Assembly: GCA_031363085.1 (NCBI GenBank)
Contig: JANLTU010000206.1
Span: forward strand, 1-12,936
Direction: 5' to 3'
DNA from: UBA6921 sp031363085
GTDB taxonomy: Bacteria > Pseudomonadota > Gammaproteobacteria > SG8-11
DNA length: 12,936 nt
This document shows positions 7,096 to 12,936 of this stretch, in pieces (positions within the stretch are counted from its first letter, which is position 1; each line of letters begins with the position of its first letter). Both the position numbers and the translations under genes were made by a program. Below the pieces are notes generated by a model, which saw only the letters and a list, made by a program, of their open reading frames with translations, was not told the origin of the DNA and made no database searches.

Positions 7096-7831
7096 TTTTA
7101 CCTGGAGCGGTGCCGTGTTATTGCTGTGCAGTAGCGGCGCCTTCGGTGCCTGCAACGACCCGCCTGCGCCCAAAGTGAACTGGTATGGCTGCGATTTATC
7201 CGCACGCAATCTCTCCCATGCGGACTTGCGCGAAGCTATTTTCGGCAACAGCACCCTGCGCGGCACCGTGCTTGCCGAGGCGATTCTGACCGGTGCCGAC
7301 TTCGAAAGCGCGCAGGCGGAAAGCGCTGATTTTCATAACGCGCAATTGGGCCATGCGCGCTTCATCAATGCGAATTTACACAACGCAAATTTTGCCGGAG
7401 CAACGCTGGACAGCGCGCGTTTTAATCGCGCCGATCTGCGCGCAGCGACACTAGAAAAAAGCACCGGCGAGAAAGCGAGCTTCTACGACGCCAACATGGC
7501 GCAGGCGCGGCTGGGTGCCAGTGCTTTACCACAGGCCAACTTTGAACAAGCCAACTTGACCGGCGCGGACTTCGGCAACGCCAACCTGACGCAAGCCCGC
7601 TTCAACGATGCCCTGCTGGAAAAAGCCCGCTTCACCGGTGCCAATCTGCAAAAGTCAAAACTGAACACCGTGAACTTGAGCGGCGCCGACCTTAGCAATA
7701 CCGACCTCACCCAGGCCGATCTCACCGGCGCGGTCATCCCCGGCGCGCTTTTCAAAGATGCAGTTCTCGCCAACACCACCTGGACTGACCGGCGCCGCTG
7801 CAAACCGGCCTCGGTGGGCACCTGCCAATAA
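7088..7831 (+). CDS. Exported pentapeptide-repeat protein
   Basis: The 247-aa product starts at ATG 7088, inside the last codons of the M23 gene. A signal peptide (MNNFTWSGAVLLLCSSGAFGA) is followed by Cys22. From about residue 36 to 232 the sequence is a run of A(D/N)(L/F)xx repeats, such as NLSHADLREA, GADFESAQAESADF, ANLHNANFAGA and LTGADFGNANLTQA, close to 40 units. It should fold as a right-handed quadrilateral beta-helix. The end, WTDRRRCKPASVGTC, is a capping motif I know from other pentapeptide-repeat proteins. Cys22, Cys35, Cys238 and Cys246 could form disulfides at the two ends, which suits a periplasmic place. Lipidation at Cys22 is less likely because Phe is at -3. The function of such proteins is mostly unknown; coupling to the M23 gene suggests an envelope role. 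Confidence 0.9.
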   Translation: MNNFTWSGAVLLLCSSGAFGACNDPPAPKVNWYGCDLSARNLSHADLREAIFGNSTLRGTVLAEAILTGADFESAQAESADFHNAQLGHARFINANLHNANFAGATLDSARFNRADLRAATLEKSTGEKASFYDANMAQARLGASALPQANFEQANLTGADFGNANLTQARFNDALLEKARFTGANLQKSKLNTVNLSGADLSNTDLTQADLTGAVIPGALFKDAVLANTTWTDRRRCKPASVGTCQ

Positions 7832-7839
7832 ATCTGCGC

Positions 7840-7870
7840 AAAAAATAAGGGGCGGATCGCTCCACCCCTT
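7840..7870 (-). terminator. Rho-independent terminator of the small minus-strand gene
   Basis: On the minus strand the stem AAGGGGTGGA/TCCGCCCCTT (7870-7861 and 7856-7847, one C-A mismatch, 4-nt loop) is followed by TTATTTTTTGC. The T-run is on the minus strand only, so it serves the gene at 7902-8189. It may only weakly affect the pentapeptide-repeat transcript arriving from the other side. Confidence 0.8.
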
Positions 7871-7901
7871 GGCCTACCAACACTTCCGCCTTGCAGTAAC
7901 T

Positions 7902-8189
7902 TTAGAACGTCACGCCCAGCGCGGTTAAGCCGCCATCTTGTTCCTCGTACTTCACCGTTACCATACCCTTCGCGTCTTTGACATTCTTGAGAATTTCATC
8001 GTTCGCGACAAAGGTGATGGGGCCTTTCGACTGCACATCGGTGATGGTAAATTTTTTCGCTTTCGCATCAACCGACGATACTTTGCCGATATGGGTCGAC
8101 GGACCGGCGCCGTCGCATGCAAAGCTTGCCATCGGCAACGCCAACAACCCTGCCATCAATACCGCACCTACCATAATTTTCTTAGCCAC
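7902..8189 (-). CDS. Small exported protein of unknown function
   Basis: I choose GTG 8189 as the start because AGGAG (8203-8199) sits nine bases upstream; a longer frame from ATG 8219 would begin ahead of that site. The 95-aa product starts VAKKIMVGAVLMAGLLALPMASFA, a signal peptide with cleavage likely before Cys25. The mature part, about 70 aa, is mostly predicted beta-strand: STHIGKVSSVDAKAKKFTITD, then ITFVANDEILKNV and MVTVKYEEQDGGLTALGVTF. This looks like a small barrel or OB-like fold, as in short periplasmic proteins of the DUF5666 type. There is a single Cys at the mature N-terminus; lipidation is possible but the lipobox is poor. Single-gene unit with its own terminator. Function not recognised. 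Confidence 0.75.
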   Translation of the reverse strand: MAKKIMVGAVLMAGLLALPMASFACDGAGPSTHIGKVSSVDAKAKKFTITDVQSKGPITFVANDEILKNVKDAKGMVTVKYEEQDGGLTALGVTF

Positions 8190-8198
8190 TGTGTCGAT

Positions 8199-8203
8199 CT
8201 CCT
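8199..8203 (-). promoter_or_regulatory. Shine-Dalgarno deciding a GTG start
   Basis: AGGAG on the minus strand, nine bases before GTG 8189. It is the reason for preferring GTG over the upstream ATG at 8219. Confidence 0.7.
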
Positions 8204-8470
8204 GTCTCACGTTGAACAAAACGGGTCTAACTTAATGCCAGATCGTGCTGTATACAAGCGAACCCCAGATAATTTGCAGGTGCAATCACAGCAAATCGGC
8301 ACGCCTGACCACAACTCTGTCATATAGACCGAATAATCTGTAAAACGATCCCTCCAGAATCAAAAAGTAGGGACGACACCAATGGGGTAGTGCGTGCATA
8401 TTGCGAAAACTGTCCTAAGCTTTAAATCTACGGACACGTTTTTCGCCAGTCTTAAGTTGTAGATCGAGAT

Positions 8471-8476
8471 GGAGGG
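8471..8476 (+). promoter_or_regulatory. Shine-Dalgarno for the 77-aa gene
   Basis: GGAGGG lies five bases before GTG 8482. It is the best ribosome-binding site on this strand of the gap and makes the GTG start credible. Confidence 0.7.
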
Positions 8477-8481
8477 CAGCC

Positions 8482-8715
8482 GTGACACTTGAAGAATTGA
8501 AAGAAAGCGTGGAACAGATGTCGGAAAAAGATCTGTTCAGGTTCTTGAAGAAATCGATTTGCCGGTCGCTGACCGAGGTCAACGACGCAGCTTCCGATGC
8601 CAATGAAACTCTGGATATTGTCTACTCCGAGTGCCAACGACGCGGCAAAGAACGGCTATACGACAAAACCTTCGAAACCGTATCGAAAAATCCGGAAACC
8701 TGCATCGCGGCCTAA
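8482..8715 (+). CDS. Uncharacterised 77-aa cytosolic protein
   Basis: The GTG start has a good Shine-Dalgarno. The product is charged, has no signal peptide or membrane segment, and is predicted largely helical: TLEELKESVEQMSEKDLFRF, then LKKSICRSLTEVNDAASDAN, ETLDIVYSECQRRGKERLYD and TFETVSKNPETCIAA. Three Cys (in KSICRS, YSECQRR and PETCIAA) are not arranged as a clear metal site. I do not recognise the family. Its TAA stop (8713-8715) overlaps the TAG stop of purL (8714-8712) on the other strand, so the two genes converge with a 4-bp overlap and no room for separate terminators. Biased, charged composition and a proper ribosome-binding site favour a real gene over a shadow. Confidence 0.75.
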   Translation: MTLEELKESVEQMSEKDLFRFLKKSICRSLTEVNDAASDANETLDIVYSECQRRGKERLYDKTFETVSKNPETCIAA

Positions 8716-11700
8716 CCCAGGTAAGCACGTGCGTTGCGGAACATCCGCAGCCACGGACCGTCTTCACCCCATGCCGCCGGATGCCAGGAATTCTGCACGC
8801 TGCGGAACACACGCTCCGGATGCGGCATCATGATGGTAAAGCGTCCGTCGGCGGTGGTCAGTCCGGTAATTCCCAGCGGCGAGCCATTCGGATTCGCCGG
8901 GTAGTTCTCAGTCGCCTTGCCGTCATTATCAACAAAACGCAGTGCCACCAACCCCTGCTGCAGCGCCTGTTGCGCACGGTATCCTGTGCTGAATTCTGCG
9001 CGTCCTTCGCCGTGCGCGACCGCGATGGGCAAACGTGTACCGACCATGCCCTGAAAAAAAATCGAGCGCGACGCGACGACTTCGACCAGCGCCACGCGCG
9101 CCTCGAATTGATCCGAGCCGTTGCGCAGGAAGCGCGGCCAGTGTTGGGCGCCGGGAATCAGCTCACGCAGTGACGACAGCATCTGGCAGCCGTTGCACAC
9201 GCCCAGCCCAAAGATGTCGGTGCGTTGAAAGAACGCCTCGAACTCCTCGCGCGCGCGCGCGTTGAATAAAATGGAACGCGCCCAACCGCTGCCTGCACCC
9301 AGCACATCACCATAAGAAAAACCGCCGCAAGCGACCACGCCTTTGAAATCGCGCAGACTGACGCCGCCGCCTAAAATATCACTCATGTGCACGTCCAGCG
9401 CCGAAAACCCCGCGCGGTCGAACGCCGCCGCCATTTCCACATGACCGTTGACGCCTTGTTCGCGCAATATCGCGATACGCGGACGCACGCCTTTGGCGAT
9501 AAATGGCGCGGTGATGTTTGCATTTGGATCAAACGTCAGTTGCGCATTCAGGCCGGGATCGCGGGCGTTAAGCAGCGTGTCGTATTCCTGTTGCGCACAG
9601 CCCGGATGATCGCGCAGCGCTTGCATGCGCCACGAAGTTTCAGCCCACGCGCGCTGCAAGTTCACACGGCTGTCGGCGAACACGCTGCGTCTGGCGCGCG
9701 TGAACGTCACTTGGTCGTCCGCCGTCAGCGTACCCAGCACCAAGCTGTGCCTGGCCAAGCCGGCATCATGCAGCCACTGCAGCACCTCGTCGGTGTCACG
9801 ATGCGGCACTTGCAACAGCGCGCCCAGCTCTTCGTTAAACATTGCCGCCACGGTGTCGTCGCCCAGATCATCCAGCGCCACCGTCACCCCGGTGTGGCCG
9901 GCAAAGGCCATTTCGCACACGCAGGCGAACAGGCCGCCGTCGGAACGGTCGTGATACGCCAGCAACAAGCCGCGTTGGTTGAGCTCCTGAACGACTTCGA
10001 AAAACGCCTTGAGCGCGTGCGCATCATCGACGTCCGGCGGGTGTTGTCCGGTGACGCCGTAAACCTGCGCCAGCGCCGAGCCGCCCAGGCGATTTTGTCC
10101 CTTACCCAAATCCACCAGGATCAGATCGGTGTCGCCGCAGTCGCTGCGCAGTTGCGGTGTGCGTGTCTTGCGCACGTCGCCAACCGGCGCAAATGCGGAA
10201 ATCACCAACGACAGTGGCGCGGTCATGACATTATTTTTGCCGTCCTGCGACCACACCGTTTGCATCGACATGGAATCTTTGCCGACCGGAATGGCGATGC
10301 CCAGCGCCGGGCATAATTCCATGCCGACCGCTTTCACCGCGTCGAACAATCCGGCGTCCTCGCCCGGCGCCCCAGCCGCCGCCATCCAGTTGGCGGACAG
10401 TTTCACATCGCCAAGCTGACGGATCGGCGCGGCAGCGATGTTGGTGAGCGCCTCACCCACCGCCATGCGTGCCGAGGCGGCGGCGTTCAACACCGCAAGC
10501 GGGCTGCGCTCGCCCAGCGCCATGGCTTCACCTGCATAAGTGTCGTAACCGGCCAGCGTCACGCCGACATCCGCCACCGGCACCTGCCACGGCCCGACCA
10601 GTTGATCGCGCGCGACCAAGCCGCTCACGCTGCGGTCGCCGATGGTGATCAGAAACTGCTTGCTCGCCACCGCCGGCAGGCGCAGCACGCGTTGCGCCGC
10701 TTCACGTATGTCGATACCGCGCGTATCCAGCTCGGCATGGCGCTGGGTGAGGTGGTGCGCCTCACGCAGCATCTTGGGCGGCTTGCCCAGCAAGACATCC
10801 AGCGGCATCGAAACCGGATCGTCATCGAAGTGGCCATCCCCGACAATTAATTGCGGCGCGTGTGCGGCCGTCGCTTCCCCCACCACCGCATATGGGCAGC
10901 GCTCGCGTTCGCATACCTGCGTGAACACCTGGATATGTTGCTGCGCAACCGCCAGCACATAACGTTCCTGCGCTTCGTTGCACCAGAGCTCCAGCGGCGA
11001 CAGGCCGGGGTCGTCGCTTTGCACCATGCGCAATTCAATGCGCGCACCGCGACTGCTGCCATGCACCAACTCCGGCAACGCATTCGACAAGCCGCCGGCG
11101 CCGACATCGTGGATCGACAAAATCGGATTGGCCGCGCCCAACTGCCAGCAGGCGTCGATGACTTCCTGACAACGTCGCTGCATTTCCGGGTTACCGCGCT
11201 GCACCGAGGCAAAATCCAGATGCTCGGCACTTTGCCCGCTGGCCATCGACGAGGCCGCGCCGCCGCCCAGACCGATCAGCATGGCCGGCCCGCCCAGCAC
11301 CACCAGTTGTGCACCGGCCGGAATGTCATGCTTGTGCACATCTGCTGCGCGGATATTACCCACGCCACCGGCGATCATGATCGGTTTATGGTAGCCGCGC
11401 AGTTGTTTGCCGTACGGCGTGTCCACCTCTTGCTCGTAAGTGCGGAAATATCCGGCGATGCCGGGGCGCCCGAATTCATTGTTAAACGCGCATGCGCCCA
11501 ACGGCGCCTCCAGCATGATGTGCAGCGCCGAGGCGATGTGCCCGGGCTTGCCATAATCTTTTTCCCAAGGCTGTTCGGCGCCGGGAAGGCGCAAATTCGA
11601 AACGCAATAGCCCACTAGTCCGGCCTTGGGTTTGGAACCGCGCCCGGTCGCACCCTCGTCGCGAATCTCACCGCCCGAACCGGTGGCTGCACCGGGAAAC

Positions 11701-12617
11701 GGTGAAATCGCGGTGGGATGGTTATGCGTTTCCACCTTGATCAACAGATGCACATCTTCGTCGTGGGCGCGGTATTCACGGGTGACGGGATCAGGAAAAA
11801 ACCGCCCGGCGCGCGCCCCCTGCAGCACCGCCGCGTTGTCGTGGTACGCCGACAACACGCCACCCGGATGCGCCTGATGCGTGTTCTTGATCATCGCAAA
11901 CAACGAGTGTGGCTGCGGCTTGCCGTCGATAATCCAAGCAGCGTTGAAAATTTTGTGGCGGCAGTGTTCGGAATTGGCCTGCGCAAACATCATCAACTCG
12001 ACGTCGCTGGGATTGCGCGCCAACAGCAGGAAATTTTCCAGCAGGTAATCGATTTCATCGACCGACAACGCCAGGCCCAGGTCACGATTGGCGCGTTCCA
12101 AGGCATCGCGCCCACCGCTCAACACATCGATGCGCGCCAACGGACGCGGCGCAGCCACGCTGAACATAGCTTCGGCGTCGTCCAGCGTATCCAGCACCGA
12201 CTCCAGCATGCGGTCGTGCAACGCCGCGCTCAATGCCTGCGTTTGCGCATCGTCCAGGCGCGCCAAATTCGCGCCCAACAGATAATACGCCGTGCCCCGC
12301 TCGATCCGCCGCACCTTGGCCAAGCCGCAGTTGTGCGCGATGTCGGTGGCCTTGCTCGACCACGACGAAATAGTGCCAACACGCGGCACCACCAACAGCA
12401 TCTGCTCATGCGCGTCGTGCGGGTCGACCGCTGTATCAGACCCGAGCAATTGTTCAAGGCGGCGATGCTCAGCGTCGGTAAGCAGGCTCTCCACCGCCAC
12501 GAAATACATCTGCAGCGCGCGCAGGCGCAGCACACTTGGGCAAACTCGCTGCGCGAGCGCCAGTAATTTTTCAATACGGAAAGCGGACAGCGCCGCAGGA
12601 CCACGCAGTATCAGCAT
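8712..12617 (-). CDS. purL: Phosphoribosylformylglycinamidine synthase
   Basis: PurL makes FGAM from FGAR, glutamine and ATP, the fourth step of de novo purine synthesis. From ATG 12617 the product is 1301 aa, the large single-chain proteobacterial type (E. coli 1295). This start gives MLILRGPAALSAFRIEKLLA and has GAGG five bases upstream; an earlier in-frame start at 12698 adds 27 non-conserved residues. The N-terminal PurS-like domain contains PRVGTISSWSSKATDIAHN (79-97). The synthetase core has FAQANSEHCRHKIFN (211-225), VETHNHPTAISPFPGA and GKDSMSM. The C-terminal glutamine amidotransferase has GVCNGCQM with catalytic Cys1141 and PHPERVF with His1266 and Glu1268. All are intact. It ends in TAG, which shows that TAG is an ordinary stop in this genome. 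Confidence 0.98.
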   Translation of the reverse strand: MLILRGPAALSAFRIEKLLALAQRVCPSVLRLRALQMYFVAVESLLTDAEHRRLEQLLGSDTAVDPHDAHEQMLLVVPRVGTISSWSSKATDIAHNCGLAKVRRIERGTAYYLLGANLARLDDAQTQALSAALHDRMLESVLDTLDDAEAMFSVAAPRPLARIDVLSGGRDALERANRDLGLALSVDEIDYLLENFLLLARNPSDVELMMFAQANSEHCRHKIFNAAWIIDGKPQPHSLFAMIKNTHQAHPGGVLSAYHDNAAVLQGARAGRFFPDPVTREYRAHDEDVHLLIKVETHNHPTAISPFPGAATGSGGEIRDEGATGRGSKPKAGLVGYCVSNLRLPGAEQPWEKDYGKPGHIASALHIMLEAPLGACAFNNEFGRPGIAGYFRTYEQEVDTPYGKQLRGYHKPIMIAGGVGNIRAADVHKHDIPAGAQLVVLGGPAMLIGLGGGAASSMASGQSAEHLDFASVQRGNPEMQRRCQEVIDACWQLGAANPILSIHDVGAGGLSNALPELVHGSSRGARIELRMVQSDDPGLSPLELWCNEAQERYVLAVAQQHIQVFTQVCERERCPYAVVGEATAAHAPQLIVGDGHFDDDPVSMPLDVLLGKPPKMLREAHHLTQRHAELDTRGIDIREAAQRVLRLPAVASKQFLITIGDRSVSGLVARDQLVGPWQVPVADVGVTLAGYDTYAGEAMALGERSPLAVLNAAASARMAVGEALTNIAAAPIRQLGDVKLSANWMAAAGAPGEDAGLFDAVKAVGMELCPALGIAIPVGKDSMSMQTVWSQDGKNNVMTAPLSLVISAFAPVGDVRKTRTPQLRSDCGDTDLILVDLGKGQNRLGGSALAQVYGVTGQHPPDVDDAHALKAFFEVVQELNQRGLLLAYHDRSDGGLFACVCEMAFAGHTGVTVALDDLGDDTVAAMFNEELGALLQVPHRDTDEVLQWLHDAGLARHSLVLGTLTADDQVTFTRARRSVFADSRVNLQRAWAETSWRMQALRDHPGCAQQEYDTLLNARDPGLNAQLTFDPNANITAPFIAKGVRPRIAILREQGVNGHVEMAAAFDRAGFSALDVHMSDILGGGVSLRDFKGVVACGGFSYGDVLGAGSGWARSILFNARAREEFEAFFQRTDIFGLGVCNGCQMLSSLRELIPGAQHWPRFLRNGSDQFEARVALVEVVASRSIFFQGMVGTRLPIAVAHGEGRAEFSTGYRAQQALQQGLVALRFVDNDGKATENYPANPNGSPLGITGLTTADGRFTIMMPHPERVFRSVQNSWHPAAWGEDGPWLRMFRNARAYLG

Positions 12618-12936
12618 CGCTACCTCGGCGCGTGAATGGAGGCGGCCATAATACCCGCAGGGTGCGCCGTGCGCACGCAGCCAAGTGGAGTGCGCCACGT
12701 GATTTCGAAGTTATTTCCGAACCCACACGCGCGTAAATTCTTCGGGAGCGCGGCCATCCGGGCCGCTTTCTTTCGAAGTCCGACCGGCGGCTAGTGCCTG
12801 CCGGGCTTCGGTGGTGTGGAGCGAAACAGTGGGAAAACCAGGACAGAACGGCGCGAATTTGAGGCGCATAGCCGGCCTAGTTAACGAAAATTTGCGCTGT
12901 TATGGACCACTGGCAGTCGAACACGCCTCCCAATCT
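12618..12936. other. Region upstream of purL, no convincing gene
   Basis: The first 80 bases on the minus strand must include the purL leader; TATTAT at about 12654-12649 is a possible -10 without a clear -35. A GC hairpin GCGGCC (12750-12755)/GGCCGC (12761-12766) followed on the plus strand by TTTCTTT could be a weak plus-strand terminator. Further right, GCGCGAATTT (12851-12860) and AAATTTGCGC (12888-12897) form an imperfect inverted repeat. A plus-strand frame stays open through the right edge (ending at 12936) but lacks a good start or a recognisable domain, so I do not call it. Confidence 0.4.

Larger units (their letters stand above)
8190..8481. other. Divergent intergenic region, 292 bp
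   Basis: It separates the small exported-protein gene (minus) from the 77-aa gene (plus) and must hold two promoters. TTGTAT with TAAGTT 17 bp on (minus strand, about 8256-8228) is a weak candidate for the first. I see no hairpin, RNA gene, repeat or further coding region that stands out. Confidence 0.3.

Noticed and set aside
7847..7870. Terminator for the plus-strand pentapeptide-repeat gene
   Set aside because: There is no T-run after the stem on the plus strand; the T-rich tail is on the minus strand and belongs to the gene at 7902-8189.
9387..10316. 309-codon plus-strand open frame
   Set aside because: Antisense to purL, Arg/His/Gln-rich, no motif and no ribosome site; a compositional shadow. 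The same holds for the long plus-strand frames at 10851-11618 and 11718-12566.
12881..12897. Integron attC-like core or PurR-type box near GTTAACGAAAATTTGCGC
   Set aside because: The GTTAACG does not fit GTTRRRY, there is no matching inverse core, and the PurR-box central CG and symmetry are absent.
1..12936. CRISPR array, tRNA or rRNA gene, complete insertion sequence
   Set aside because: No regularly spaced repeats, cloverleaf-forming segment, rRNA-like stretch or transposase frame was seen on either strand.

Overview
The window looks like a chromosomal segment of a GC-rich proteobacterium, most likely a betaproteobacterium and possibly a sulfur oxidiser of the Sulfuricella/Sulfuriferula/Gallionella kind. 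This rests on protein character (GuaA, GuaB, XseA and PurL of the usual proteobacterial lengths; a lipoprotein resembling SoxXA-binding proteins) and is inference, since no rRNA or other marker gene is present.

Layout. 1-216 (minus): 5' part of a Nudix hydrolase with an N-terminal zinc ribbon, cut by the window edge. 242-872 (minus): wreckage of a HipBA-type toxin-antitoxin locus; HipA is left as three pieces in three frames with most of the kinase domain gone. 893-4009 (minus): the guanine nucleotide branch, guaB then guaA, separated by a nested palindromic repeat pair. guaA carries an in-frame amber codon 85 codons before its natural end. 4010-4286: divergent intergenic region. 4287-4637 (plus): small SoxXA-binding-like lipoprotein followed by a strong intrinsic terminator. 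4734-6101 (plus): xseA. 6119-6185: AT-rich palindromic element. 6199-7831 (plus): secreted M23 peptidase overlapping by 8 nt an exported pentapeptide-repeat protein. 7902-8189 (minus): small exported protein with its own terminator. 8482-8715 (plus): unrecognised 77-aa protein whose stop overlaps that of purL. 8712-12617 (minus): full-length purL. 12618-12936: no convincing gene.

How the genes relate. GuaB converts IMP to XMP and GuaA converts XMP to GMP. PurL acts earlier, in de novo IMP synthesis. The plus-strand genes are DNA repair (XseA) and envelope functions, and look like ordinary chromosomal neighbours rather than one system. The main oddities are the interrupted guaA, the collapsed hip locus beside it and the two intergenic palindromic elements. 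I did not find a convincing undescribed multi-gene system here.
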